Shown: piece by piece, positions 8,100 through 16,615 of the stretch
Layout: each line of letters starts with the position of its first letter
Position numbering within the stretch: the first letter of the stretch is position 1
From: Candidatus Brocadiaceae bacterium
GTDB taxonomy: Bacteria > Planctomycetota > Brocadiia > Brocadiales > Scalinduaceae
DNA: 38,901 nucleotides
Direction: 5' to 3'
Assembly (NCBI GenBank): GCA_919901575.1
Contig: CAKKPF010000174.1
Span: 1 to 38,901, forward strand
Notes under the pieces: generated by a model
Seen by the model: only the letters and a program-made list of their open reading frames with translations
The model's database searches: none
Told to the model about the DNA's origin: nothing
Translations under genes and position numbers: made by a program

Positions 8100-9521
8100 A
8101 TGAATAAGCAAGTTTTTGGCCTGATCGGCCTGGGTGTTATGGGTCAGAATTTTGTACTCAATGTTGAGCGCAACGGTTACGGCGTTGCTGTTTATAATCG
8201 AACTGCTGAAACAACAGAGAAATATATTGCAGGTCCTGCCTCCGGCAAAAATATCAAACCTGCGTATACATTAAAAGAATTTGTTGACGCACTGGAAACC
8301 CCTCGCAAGATTATGTTACTGGTTAAAGCCGGTGCGCCTGTTGATGCGACCATCCAGCAGCTTATTCCTTTATTAGATAAGGGCGATTTGATTATAGACG
8401 GGGGAAATTCTTTTTTTCTTGATACGGAAAGGTGGGCTAAGGAGCTTGAGTCTCAGGGCTTCAATTTTTTTGGAATGGGAGTATCCGGTGGAGAGGAAGG
8501 CGCTTTATGGGGGCCGAGTTTGATGCCGGGTGGTTCCAGAGATGCTTACAAGGAAGTCGAACCCATTATGAAGGCTGTGGCTGCAAAGGCAGAGGAGGAT
8601 GGGGAACCCTGTGTAACATATATTGGCCCGGGTGGTTCCGGCCATTATGTTAAAATGGCTCATAACGGTATCGAGTATGGCGATATGCAGCTTATTGCAG
8701 AGGCTTATGATTTGCTCAAGCGTGCCCTTGGACTATCCGCTCAGGAATTTCACGAGATTTTTGCTGAGTGGAATAAGACGGAATTATCCTCGTTTCTAAT
8801 TGAGATAACAGCAAAAGTTTTTAAGAAGATAGATGAAGATACCGGAAGGCCATTAGTGGATGTGATATTGGACAAAGCCGGGCAAAAAGGAACGGGCAGA
8901 TGGATGGGTGAAAACGCTCTGGAATTGGGAATATCAATACCTACAATTATTGCTGCAGTTAATGGAAGAATTCTATCTTCACAAAAGGACGAACGTGTAT
9001 ATGCTTCAAGTGTGCTAACAGGTCCGGCAAAAAAGTATGAAGGCGCTTCACCACAAAAACTGATAGATTCAACAAGAGATGCGCTTTACGTGTCTAAAAT
9101 TTGTTCTTATGCTCAGGGTATGAGTTTGCTTAAGAAGGCATCTGTGGAATACGGATATAACATGGACCTGGGAACAATTGCAAAAATCTGGAGAGCTGGT
9201 TGTATTATTAGGGCTAGGCTCCTTAATGACATAACCAGCGCTTTCAATCGAAATAAGGATTTACCAAATCTACTCGTTGACGACGTGTTTCGGGAGTCAG
9301 TAAAAACCAGACAGGAGTCATGGCGTTTTGTCATCAGGACGGCAATAGAATTAGGCATTCCCATGCCGGCCATGAGCGCTTCACTGGCATATTATGACTC
9401 TTACCGCAGTGAACGTTTACCTGCTAATTTGATTCAGGCCCAACGCGATTTCTTTGGGGCGCATACCTTCGAGCGCATTGATAAACCGGGTATCTTTCAC
9501 GCTGACTGGGAGGAGAAGTGA
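8100..9521 (+). CDS. gnd: 6-phosphogluconate dehydrogenase (decarboxylating)
   Basis: The 473-residue product oxidises and decarboxylates 6-phosphogluconate to ribulose 5-phosphate with NAD(P)+. The N-terminal Rossmann fold begins FGLIGLGVMGQNFVLNVERN and ends its second strand with VYNRTAET, whose Arg favours NADP+. The substrate region has GMGVSGGEEGALWGPSLMPG, then IGPGGSGHYVKMAHNGIEYG with the catalytic Lys and His/Asn. The long helical C-terminal domain finishes with FFGAHTFERID, where family members usually have Tyr in place of this Phe. Length matches the long dimeric form. It sits between pgl and zwf; 54 bp separates it from zwf. Confidence 0.95.
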   Translation: MNKQVFGLIGLGVMGQNFVLNVERNGYGVAVYNRTAETTEKYIAGPASGKNIKPAYTLKEFVDALETPRKIMLLVKAGAPVDATIQQLIPLLDKGDLIIDGGNSFFLDTERWAKELESQGFNFFGMGVSGGEEGALWGPSLMPGGSRDAYKEVEPIMKAVAAKAEEDGEPCVTYIGPGGSGHYVKMAHNGIEYGDMQLIAEAYDLLKRALGLSAQEFHEIFAEWNKTELSSFLIEITAKVFKKIDEDTGRPLVDVILDKAGQKGTGRWMGENALELGISIPTIIAAVNGRILSSQKDERVYASSVLTGPAKKYEGASPQKLIDSTRDALYVSKICSYAQGMSLLKKASVEYGYNMDLGTIAKIWRAGCIIRARLLNDITSAFNRNKDLPNLLVDDVFRESVKTRQESWRFVIRTAIELGIPMPAMSASLAYYDSYRSERLPANLIQAQRDFFGAHTFERIDKPGIFHADWEEK

Positions 9522-9575
9522 ATACAAATCAAGCCATAATCTTAAATACGAATTTTCAACAAAAAGGGGCAAGAA

Positions 9576-11108
9576 ATGAAGAAAGCTGAGCCTGTCACCA
9601 TAGTTATTTTTGGCGCATCTGGTGATTTGACAAAACGCAAATTGATGCCGGCTTTGCTTCAACTGATCATGGACGGTTTACTTGCAGAGAAGACCACGAT
9701 TGTCGGATTTGCAAGGCGTGAAAAATCTCATGAACAATTTCGTGTTGAAGTTGAAGAAGCTTTAGTGGAATTTGCCAGATCTAAGCCTGAGGCAGGATCC
9801 GGCGGATTGAAAGCCTTTAGTTCCTGTTGCTATTACCAATCCGGAAACTATGACAGCAGTAAAAACTTTCATGATTTAAAAAAGCTACTAGATAAACTTG
9901 ATGAAGAACGCGGAATAGATTCTGACAAGGCTAATCGCCTGTTTTACCTGTCTACACCTCCCAACGTTTTCTCCGGAATTATTGCAATGCTTGGCCAGAC
10001 CGGACACATCGCCGATCCAAATGATAAAAACCGTTGGACCAGGGTTATCGTTGAGAAGCCCTTTGGACGAAACCTTGAAACCGCTGTTGATTTAAATAGA
10101 AGTATTTTGTCCGTATTAGATGAGAATCAGGTTTATCGTATTGACCATTATCTGGGAAAGGAAACCGTTCAAAATATAATGGCATTCCGCTTTGGCAATA
10201 GTATATTTGAACCGCTTTGGAACCGCCGCTATGTGAGTCATGTTCATATTACAGTGGCAGAGGCTGTGTGTGTGGAGGGACGCGGCGGCTATTATGACAA
10301 TTCGGGTGCGCTCCGCGACATGGTACAAAATCATATGTTGCAATTATTGTCGCTTATAGCCATGGAACCACCGGCCTCTTTTGCTCCGAATGCTGTACGT
10401 AATGAAAAGGTGAAATTGCTGAGCGCTATTCCTCCCATTAAATCGAATGAGGTTAATGAATATTCCATCCGCGGGCAGTATGCTGCCGGTACAATCAACG
10501 GGAAATTGATTCCGGATTACCTGAGAGAGTCTGGTGTGCAGTCCAATTCTGTAACCGAGACCTTTGTAGCGTTGAAGTTACATGTGGACAACTGGCGCTG
10601 GGCAGGCGTGCCGTTTTACCTTCGTACCGGAAAGGCGCTGACAAAACGTCTTACTGAAGTAAATATTGAATTCAGACAGCCGCCACTTGCTCTTTTCAGT
10701 CATATAAAAAATGACGAGGACGAGAGAGAGCGGGGCCGCATGAAACCCAATATGCTCTCTTTACGGGTTCAGCCGAACGAAGGCATACGCCTGTCCATAG
10801 GCATGAAAGTTCCAGGTCCAAAAATGATTTTAGAACCCAAAGACATGGAATTTTGCTACGAAAACGTTTTTAAAGTAGAGCCGCCGGGAGCTTATGAGCG
10901 CCTGATTTTGGATGCCATATTGGGTGACACCACTCTCTTTATTCGACAGGATGAGGTTGAAGCAGCATGGACGTTAGTGAATGGCATACTTGAGGGGTGG
11001 GCCAGTGAAGAATTGCCCCATATTCACCTTTATCGGGCCGGCACCTGGGGCCCGTATGCTGCTGATGAATTTATTACCAATGATGTAAGAAGAACAGGGG
11101 CTTTGTAA
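9576..11108 (+). CDS. zwf: Glucose-6-phosphate 1-dehydrogenase
   Basis: The 510-residue enzyme oxidises glucose 6-phosphate to 6-phosphogluconolactone, entering the oxidative pentose phosphate pathway. It shows the coenzyme fingerprint VIFGASGDLTKRKLMPALLQ near the start, VIVEKPFGRNLETA in the middle, and the substrate/catalytic block YRIDHYLGKETVQNIMAFRF at about 188-207, with the catalytic-region His. The C-terminal beta+alpha domain contains FYLRTGKALTKR. Length is standard. The ATG follows AAGGGGC. This is the last of the four pathway genes, although it codes for the first enzyme, so gene order is the reverse of pathway order. A minus-strand rhodanese remnant follows. Confidence 0.95.
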   Translation: MKKAEPVTIVIFGASGDLTKRKLMPALLQLIMDGLLAEKTTIVGFARREKSHEQFRVEVEEALVEFARSKPEAGSGGLKAFSSCCYYQSGNYDSSKNFHDLKKLLDKLDEERGIDSDKANRLFYLSTPPNVFSGIIAMLGQTGHIADPNDKNRWTRVIVEKPFGRNLETAVDLNRSILSVLDENQVYRIDHYLGKETVQNIMAFRFGNSIFEPLWNRRYVSHVHITVAEAVCVEGRGGYYDNSGALRDMVQNHMLQLLSLIAMEPPASFAPNAVRNEKVKLLSAIPPIKSNEVNEYSIRGQYAAGTINGKLIPDYLRESGVQSNSVTETFVALKLHVDNWRWAGVPFYLRTGKALTKRLTEVNIEFRQPPLALFSHIKNDEDERERGRMKPNMLSLRVQPNEGIRLSIGMKVPGPKMILEPKDMEFCYENVFKVEPPGAYERLILDAILGDTTLFIRQDEVEAAWTLVNGILEGWASEELPHIHLYRAGTWGPYAADEFITNDVRRTGAL

Positions 11109-11158
11109 AAGTTTCGTGCTTCGGATTTCTGGTTTGCTGGTATAAGGGGGAGGTATCT

Positions 11159-11323
11159 TTATTTCTCAATGTGGTATTTCCTTTCAAGTAATCTTCCCCA
11201 ATGGGCATTATAAGGATGAACCTTATAAACTGTTGTCTGGTTTTGCACAAGCGGCCTATTTTCATTAGCCCATTTAAAGATTGATCCTTCCGGGTTGTAC
11301 ACATTCGTAAAGCCCATATCCAT
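11159..11323 (-). pseudogene. Truncated rhodanese: C-terminal 54 codons only
   Basis: Read on the minus strand, this gives MDMGFTNVYNPEGSIFKWAN, then HPYNAHWGRLLERKYHIEK and a stop. It corresponds, with scattered substitutions, to the last third of the intact rhodanese gene at 12923-13465, also on the minus strand. The match begins at the rhodanese segment QDMGFTKVYNMEGS, so the signal peptide, most of the fold and the catalytic Cys are missing. No frameshift is seen, but 54 residues of a rhodanese tail are unlikely to work alone. It starts just after the XRE regulator gene ends, suggesting that gene replaced the missing part. Confidence 0.75.
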
Positions 11324-11333
11324 ATAATATTTA

Positions 11334-11705
11334 TTAATGGCCTTTACTTCTAATTTCTATTTCTGTTTTGAGAAGCAGTATGTAATGGTCTATTATGGAC
11401 TTAGGAAGCTTATCTAACAAGTCAATTATTTCATCATAATATGGTTTGTGACTGCGGTATTTTTTTGATGGTTCTGCAACCCCGATTGGAGCCTTTCTCT
11501 CCTCTTCATAGAATAGCTTATGGATAGGAATATTGAGAAATTTTGAGATCTTTTCCAGAGATTTTTTTGTATATCCCCTTTTGCCACTTTCAAGAAAGTT
11601 TATATAGCCCTGAGTTAAGCCAGTTCTTAAAGCCAACTCTTCCTGGGTAAGATTCATACTTTGCCTTATTTTTCTCAGGTTTTCTCCTACAATATTCTTG
11701 TTCAT
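11334..11705 (-). CDS. XRE-family transcriptional regulator
   Basis: The 123-residue protein opens with a Cro/CI-type helix-turn-helix domain (about 1-63): NLRKIRQSMNLTQEELALRT, GLTQGYINFLESGKRG and SLEKISKFLNIPIHKLF. The C-terminal 50 residues are charged and probably form helices for dimerisation; there is no recognised ligand or peptidase domain. It is predicted to bind DNA in the cytosol. Its own upstream region (11716-11789) holds an inverted repeat over the likely -10 box and two direct repeats, pointing to self-repression. The divergent gene at 11895 may share control. Target genes are unknown. Confidence 0.85.
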   Translation of the reverse strand: MNKNIVGENLRKIRQSMNLTQEELALRTGLTQGYINFLESGKRGYTKKSLEKISKFLNIPIHKLFYEEERKAPIGVAEPSKKYRSHKPYYDEIIDLLDKLPKSIIDHYILLLKTEIEIRSKGH

Positions 11706-11715
11706 GCATAATTAT

Positions 11716-11736
11716 ACTATAACACTTTATTATAGT
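11716..11736 (-). promoter_or_regulatory. Probable operator and -10 box of the XRE gene
   Basis: ACTATAA (11716-11722), 7 nt, TTATAGT (11730-11736): a perfect 7-bp dyad 10 bp before the XRE start codon. On the minus strand it contains TATAAT (11729-11734), a consensus -10 hexamer, so a bound repressor would block polymerase. Confidence 0.5.
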
Positions 11737-11744
11737 ACGCAAAT

Positions 11745-11789
11745 ACTCGTAGTTATATTCACTTGACACAACATAACTCACAGTTATAA
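11745..11789. promoter_or_regulatory. Direct repeats upstream of the XRE gene
   Basis: ACTCGTAGTTATA (11745-11757) and ACTCACAGTTATA (11776-11788) match at 11 of 13 positions, with start-to-start spacing of 31 bp, near three helical turns. They lie between the XRE gene and the divergent ABC_sub_bind gene and could be cooperative binding sites. Confidence 0.4.
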
Positions 11790-11894
11790 TTACGTTAATA
11801 GAGAAATTCCGGTTCTGAGTTTTTCTTATAAAATACGATTAATCCCATAACCATCGTTTGCCATCGGCTGAACATTTTTTAAACCATTCAGAGT

Positions 11895-12869
11895 ATGATA
11901 CATAAATATCTGACATTTCATAGCTTCCTTGTTCCTATAGTATTTTGGCTCATTTCTACATTTCTTTTTCAGATTGTTTTCCATATTCCTGAAGTGATAG
12001 CTAATGAAAATACAGTTATAATTATTCGTGGTCAAGAAATTACGGCCTATAATAAGGTGATTGCGGGTTTTGAAAAAGGATGTAATGAAAGAAATATCTT
12101 CATAGAGAAAATATACGATTTAAAAGGAGATGTAGAAGAAGGCAAGAAAGTTATTCAAAGTATCAAGGCCAATAAACAAAAGCCTGATCTTATCTTTGCT
12201 GTGGGCATACTTGCAGCAGTTCTTTCAAAAATCCAATTTACTAATATACCAATAATATTTTGCATGGTTATCAATCATGAGCGCTTCAATTTACAAGGAG
12301 CTAATATTACGTGTATTTCTACAGAAGTGTCTGTAGAAGATCAATTTGCATTTCTAAAAGAGCTATTTGGCACAGTTAGGAATGTAGGGGTTATTTATGA
12401 TCCTTTGAAGACCAGGAATATCATCTCCAAAGCAATCCCTGTGGCAAAAAAGTTTGAATTCAACCTCATTAAGGCAGAGATTACGTCTAATAAAGAAGTT
12501 ACATCTGCATTAAAGAAAATTGCCAACGAAATTGATGTTCTATGGATAATACCCGATAGTACGGTAATCACAAGAAGTTCACTAAGTGTCATTCTTGAAA
12601 CAGCCTTGAAACATCGTTTGCCAACATTCTGTACTTCAGGCGTAATTGTGAAAGAGGGAGCAATAGCATCCATTTCACCAGATTATACAGACATAGGTAT
12701 TAAGGCGGCACGGATGGCCCAAACATTGTTAAACAGTCCAACGGTTATTTCACTGGGCATTAAACAACCAGACAAATTAAGGTTGTCTTTGAATATTCAA
12801 ACAGCAAACAAAATTGGAATAGACATATCATCCATTCAGTCTCGTCCAAACGTGGTTTTGTATCCTTAA
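11895..12869 (+). CDS. ABC_sub_bind family periplasmic substrate-binding protein
   Basis: The 324-residue protein has an N-terminal hydrophobic export signal (about 10-36) and then the two-lobed binding fold of the ABC_sub_bind (TrpX-like) family. Landmarks are IIIRGQEITAYNKVIAGFEK, KQKPDLIFAVGILAAVLSKI, NIPIIFCMVINHE, the hinge-region NVGVIYDPLKTRN, LWIIPDSTVI, and the final SPDYTDIGIKAARMAQTLL. Some relatives feed amino acids to a permease; others serve as the sensory part of signalling proteins. No permease or ATPase gene is next to it, so it is an orphan here. There is no clear lipobox. It is transcribed away from the XRE gene. Confidence 0.8.
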   Translation: MIHKYLTFHSFLVPIVFWLISTFLFQIVFHIPEVIANENTVIIIRGQEITAYNKVIAGFEKGCNERNIFIEKIYDLKGDVEEGKKVIQSIKANKQKPDLIFAVGILAAVLSKIQFTNIPIIFCMVINHERFNLQGANITCISTEVSVEDQFAFLKELFGTVRNVGVIYDPLKTRNIISKAIPVAKKFEFNLIKAEITSNKEVTSALKKIANEIDVLWIIPDSTVITRSSLSVILETALKHRLPTFCTSGVIVKEGAIASISPDYTDIGIKAARMAQTLLNSPTVISLGIKQPDKLRLSLNIQTANKIGIDISSIQSRPNVVLYP

Positions 12870-12922
12870 GGCAACGTAACCGTGATCAGAAAATAAAACG
12901 TTAGTGTTATACGGTAATCTAA

Positions 12923-13465
12923 CTAATCAGCATCAACGTGGTATTTTCTTTCAAGTAAGTTTCCCCAATGGGCATTATAAGGGTGAACCTTGTGAACTGT
13001 AACTTTATCCAGTACCAGCGGCCTTCCTTCATTAGCCCATTTAAAGATTGATCCTTCCATGTTGTATACTTTCGTAAAGCCCATATCCTGTAATTTCCTT
13101 GCCAGGATGGAAGAACGATAGCCTACAGAGCAATAGACAACAATAGGTCTGTCCGGTTTGATATCGGTGAGATGCTTCAGGGGGTCTTTGTTATAAGGCA
13201 AATTCCTTGCTCCCGTAATATGGCTTACGCAAAATTCTTCCCTTGCCCTGGCATCTATTAAAATTATAGACTCACTTTTGGGGTCCGTCAGCCATGAATG
13301 CAGCTCATCAGTCCGGAGTTGTTTGACATCCGGGTACTTATTTCTGATATCTCTTATCACTTCTGTCCAGGTTAGCGCTTCCTGATTGTGTAAGCATCCT
13401 GACATTGTTTCCCGTCCTGTTACGGTTAACATTACGATTAGAATAAAATATCTTTTCTTTTTCAT
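12923..13465 (-). CDS. Exported rhodanese-domain protein
   Basis: The 180-residue protein has an N-terminal signal (about 1-24) ending in MSGC, possibly a lipoprotein site though not a canonical lipobox. A single rhodanese domain follows: IILIDARAREEFCVSHITGA, then the active-site loop CSVGYRS with catalytic Cys112, then GFTKVYNMEGSIFKWANEG. It would carry sulfane sulfur or bind small thiols outside the cytoplasm. After the domain a 30-residue tail (HPYNAHWGNLLERKYH) is present that is also kept in the truncated copy at 11159-11323, suggesting it matters. It is transcribed on its own; no sulfur-oxidation genes are nearby. Confidence 0.85.
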   Translation of the reverse strand: MKKKRYFILIVMLTVTGRETMSGCLHNQEALTWTEVIRDIRNKYPDVKQLRTDELHSWLTDPKSESIILIDARAREEFCVSHITGARNLPYNKDPLKHLTDIKPDRPIVVYCSVGYRSSILARKLQDMGFTKVYNMEGSIFKWANEGRPLVLDKVTVHKVHPYNAHWGNLLERKYHVDAD

Positions 13466-13638
13466 CTATACAGGTATTTCCTTGAATACAAGGATGAATT
13501 GTAAATTCTCAATAAACTGTGGAAGACCTCCCCTTAATCCCCTCCTTAGATTCTAAAAAAATGTTAGTTAGATTATAGCTAATCAATCCCTTACAACCTA
13601 CTAAATTAAGTGGTATCAATGACATATGATTTTATTAA

Positions 13639-13680
13639 AAAATCATTGATTTTACAGTTGTATTTGTTATTATGTAATAA
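13639..13680. promoter_or_regulatory. Two palindromes upstream of the protoglobin gene
   Basis: AAAATCATTGATTTT (13639-13653) is a perfect 7-bp dyad around one base, and TTATTATGTAATAA (13667-13680) is a perfect 6-bp dyad around two. Both lie 60-105 bp before the protoglobin start and look like regulator sites. The first has the TGATTT/AAATCA arms loosely like CRP/FNR half sites but with the wrong spacing. Confidence 0.4.
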
Positions 13681-13742
13681 TCATTATAGATTGTGAGGGT
13701 TTTAAGAACTTTATTATTTTTTTAAAAAGGGGGGATTAGCAA

Positions 13743-14396
13743 ATGTCAATTATGTCAGAGGCATACATGAAGATGTATCCCATGGAGGCTAAAGAGAAGA
13801 AATCTTCCGGTAAGCCTACACCGGTTTTAGATATTCCAGAATTTAAAAAGGCATGGGACCTGCACAGGGAAACGAGTATTGATATCGTGAAGCGCTTTGA
13901 GTATATGGCTCAATGTGTGGGTTTTACTGATAAGGATACAGAGGCGATTAAAGAATCAAAAGAGATTATCGCCGCAAACCTGAATACAATCCTTGATCAT
14001 ATTTATTATGAAAAGCTGATAACCGATCCATGGTTATCCAGGTGGTTCAGGGATGAAACAGGTCAGATTGCCAAGCAATACATTGACGTCAGGAGGGCGA
14101 AGCAGCAAAAGTTTCTTCTCAGGATATTAGAGTGCAAATGGGACGAAGAGTTCTTGAATCATGTTCGCTGGGTTGGCGCTATACATGTTCCCACTTTCGG
14201 GTTGGAAGATCTTTACATACCAATGAGATTGAACATTGCTCTTTGGGGATACATCCATCAATATTTGTTTAATCTGTTTGCCGAGGAACTGAGGAGTGAC
14301 CCTGACAAGCTGCGCAGGATTACTACCGCCTGGACGAAACTCTTCTGGTTGGTTATAGACCTTTATCATATTGAATACTTACCTTCATGGATGTAA
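13743..14396 (+). CDS. Single-domain protoglobin
   Basis: The 217-residue protein is a stand-alone globin of the protoglobin/globin-coupled-sensor lineage, binding haem and small gases such as O2, NO or CO in the cytosol. The signature stretch is HVRWVGAIHVPTFGLEDLYI, in which His148 is the likely proximal haem ligand, followed by the G-helix segment RLNIALWGYIHQYLFNLF. The helix-rich N-terminus (VLDIPEFKKAWDLH) is the pre-globin extension. There is no C-terminal output domain, so it is not a full sensor; detoxification or carriage of a reactive gas is possible. The start is supported by a G-rich site (GGGGGG, 8-nt spacing). Palindromes upstream suggest regulated expression. Confidence 0.85.
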   Translation: MSIMSEAYMKMYPMEAKEKKSSGKPTPVLDIPEFKKAWDLHRETSIDIVKRFEYMAQCVGFTDKDTEAIKESKEIIAANLNTILDHIYYEKLITDPWLSRWFRDETGQIAKQYIDVRRAKQQKFLLRILECKWDEEFLNHVRWVGAIHVPTFGLEDLYIPMRLNIALWGYIHQYLFNLFAEELRSDPDKLRRITTAWTKLFWLVIDLYHIEYLPSWM

Positions 14397-14431
14397 CTGG
14401 TACGTAGTAAAAGAATTGTATAATTGTTCAA

Positions 14432-14480
14432 ACCCTCCCCACCGCCTGAAAGACGTAAGTCGTTTAAGCGGGGAGAGGGT
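14432..14480. terminator. Hairpin between convergent protoglobin and DUF4438 genes
   Basis: ACCCTCCCC (14432-14440) pairs with GGGGAGAGGGT (14470-14480) with a small bulge. The loop contains CGCCTGAAAGACG, which resembles pieces of the GC-rich repeats near 1390. Placed between convergent genes, it can end transcription from both sides. Confidence 0.5.
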
Positions 14481-14493
14481 GAACTATTATGGT

Positions 14494-15375
14494 TTATTTC
14501 AGTTTTAAATAATGTACTAGATTTGATTTCTTATTAATGACAGGCGTAATCTTTCCTTTGCCGGAGGTGAGTATTGTCATTACACCGGGGCCATGGCCTG
14601 CGATAACACAGTCCGAATGGACTATGATACCGATTGAAATAGCGCCGGTTTTATATATTCGTCCATAGGAGTGGTCAGCGTCAGATATTGCCACGAAATC
14701 TCCAAACCTGAGTGTTCCGAGTCCGGATTTCTTTACTATCTTTTCATCGAACATCTGGATGTCATAGTCGCCGGTGTAGCTATGGCTGGAGCCTAGTCCA
14801 GATCCCATAATTGCTGCCGGGACTATATGAGTTACCGGAAATTTGAGGATACCTTTCGCTTCTTTTACGGGTATCTTCGATAAAAGGCCGGGAGAGATAT
14901 TCATTGCGTGTATGTCAGGATAGTAGTTTGTCAGGATTAATCCTGTGCCATACGCCTTTATCTGCATCTTGTCTCCCACCACCATTTTATCAAGTGTCTT
15001 TGGAGGGAAGTCTACTATCACATGTTCTATACCGCCGTGTTTTCCAGTTACGAAACCTTTTGCTCCCTTGGCGTCTCCTGAGATAATCTTTACTTCATTC
15101 CCGGCGCATGCCAGTGTATTAAGTCCGGCGTTTGGCGACCAGCTTCCTATTGACTTTTCTGTATTAGTTATACTGATTCCGGGTTCCACATGATCAGCAG
15201 CCCAGCCGATGGCAGGGTCTCCAATCCTGACGTTGTAAGTAATTCCTCCAACACTTGGAAGTACAAGTGGTCTGCCGTCAGCGCTGATAACATATGGTGT
15301 GCTGGCAAAGGTGGGGCTTGATATCTGTCCCACTACTGATTGCATCACTAATTTGTCTTTGTTTGTCTTAATCAA
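14494..15375 (-). CDS. DUF4438 family protein
   Basis: The 293-residue product matches, from memory, the DUF4438 family, whose function is unknown. Visible features are an N-terminal segment with GQISSPTFASTPYVISADGR, then GDPAIGWAADHVEPGISITN, a glycine-rich core (KIISGDAKGAKGFVTGKHGG, reminiscent of a small beta-barrel KOW-like loop), VPAAIMGSGLGSSHSYTGDY and DADHSYGRIYKTGAISIGII. There is no signal or membrane segment. A TTG start is favoured because AAGGAG lies 7 nt upstream; the next Met is at residue 11. It is divergent from the carotenoid gene at 15532. I cannot assign a reaction. Confidence 0.65.
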   Translation of the reverse strand: MIKTNKDKLVMQSVVGQISSPTFASTPYVISADGRPLVLPSVGGITYNVRIGDPAIGWAADHVEPGISITNTEKSIGSWSPNAGLNTLACAGNEVKIISGDAKGAKGFVTGKHGGIEHVIVDFPPKTLDKMVVGDKMQIKAYGTGLILTNYYPDIHAMNISPGLLSKIPVKEAKGILKFPVTHIVPAAIMGSGLGSSHSYTGDYDIQMFDEKIVKKSGLGTLRFGDFVAISDADHSYGRIYKTGAISIGIIVHSDCVIAGHGPGVMTILTSGKGKITPVINKKSNLVHYLKLK

Positions 15376-15531
15376 TTTCTAACTCCTTATTTAATCATGA
15401 ATTTCGCACGTCAGCTTAACACATTTATCAATATTCTACCAAATAAATTTAAACATTAATATAGGCTTGACCGTCATACCTCATTCATGTATATTTTTTC
15501 AGCTTATGTGCGGGTTATGAGGAAAATATAG

Positions 15532-16311
15532 ATGGAAACTTTTGGTTTGCTAATGTCCACTATCTTATTCAGGCCGTATGTCTTTGTATTGTTGGGACTG
15601 TATTTCGTTGCCGGTGGTTTGCAGCTTGGGCTTAAGAGAATAACAGTCTTTACCATTCTGGCTTATGTTATTGCATTTATTTCTGAGTATAGCTCTACCC
15701 GTATTGGAATACCTTACGGTTATTACTATTATACGGGTGCAACCCGTGGGAAAGAGTTATTCATTTCCAATGTTCCCTTTATGGACTCACTTTCATATTC
15801 TTTCCTGGGATACTTCAGCTATTCCCTCGCCTTGCTGATGGTTTCTACTGTAACCGGGAAAGGGTGGAGATGTGAACTGCAGAATCCTCCCTTGCATTCT
15901 AAGAAGGTACTCTTCCTTTCTGCAATGTTGTTTGTACTTCAGGATGTGTTAATAGATCCTGTATCTCTCAGGGGTTCTAAATGGTTCCTCGGACAGATGT
16001 ATTACTATCCTGAAAAAGGCATATACTTCGGGGTGCCTTTATCTAATTTTCTGGGATGGTTTCTGGTAGGGCTTGCAATTATATACTGTTTTCAAAAGTT
16101 GGACCGGAAGATGGGGTGGTCTACAGGATGTGCCGGAAATGCCCTTATGGGGCCGGTATTTTATTTTATAAATATGATCTTTATTCTGTCGGTAACATTT
16201 TATATCGGTGAATATCTTATAGGAATGATAAGCCTTTTCATTTTCAGTATACTGTTTTATCTCACTATACTGAAAGTCAGTCGAGCATTTTCAATGAGGA
16301 TAGATAGTTAA
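15532..16311 (+). CDS. Carotenoid biosynthesis membrane protein (CruF/DUF422 type)
   Basis: The 259-residue protein has about seven membrane helices and the signatures of the DUF422 family, which includes the carotenoid 1,2-hydratase CruF. The key block is EYSSTRIGIPYGYYYYTGAT at about 51-70, followed by NVPFMDSLSYSFLGYFSYSL, and later DVLIDPVSLRG and GIYFGVPLSNFLGWFLVGL; the acidic/polar residues in these membrane stretches are typical. It would act on the ends of linear carotenoids in the membrane. No other carotenoid gene is in the window, so the pathway must be encoded elsewhere. The ATG follows GAGGAAA. Confidence 0.75.
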   Translation: METFGLLMSTILFRPYVFVLLGLYFVAGGLQLGLKRITVFTILAYVIAFISEYSSTRIGIPYGYYYYTGATRGKELFISNVPFMDSLSYSFLGYFSYSLALLMVSTVTGKGWRCELQNPPLHSKKVLFLSAMLFVLQDVLIDPVSLRGSKWFLGQMYYYPEKGIYFGVPLSNFLGWFLVGLAIIYCFQKLDRKMGWSTGCAGNALMGPVFYFINMIFILSVTFYIGEYLIGMISLFIFSILFYLTILKVSRAFSMRIDS

Positions 16312-16615
16312 TCAAACCCTTTTACATGTCAATTTTTTCCATGACATGACGTTATGCCTGAAGCCAGCCTTGACAAGTCATTTTTTTTCCTTGAAACGAA
16401 AGTATACTGCTGTTAGCATAAAGTACCGGAAGTCTATTGTAATTGAAACCCTTTAACTTACTTACCTGTTAAATCTGCGCATATGGTGTTTGTCCTGAAA
16501 CATAAGAAATACTTACGCAACAGCAATTATATCATTTCACAGTTTCTATCATAGACGTTATTAAGAGAAACCATGTTTGGTTTTAGCGGCTCATATTTGA
16601 AATAAAGGAGGGGAA
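16312..16615. other. Intergenic region, no gene seen
   Basis: 304 bp of AT-rich DNA. The only structure I see is an inverted repeat CATGTCA (16325-16331), 10 nt, TGACATG (16342-16348) and a nearby TTGACA. No good -10 lies at proper distance from this TTGACA and no sigma-54-like element was found. Confidence 0.5.

Noticed and set aside
16370-16412. TTGACA with TATACT as a housekeeping promoter ahead of the coiled-coil protein gene
   Set aside because: The spacing is about 27 nt, far from the usual 16-18.
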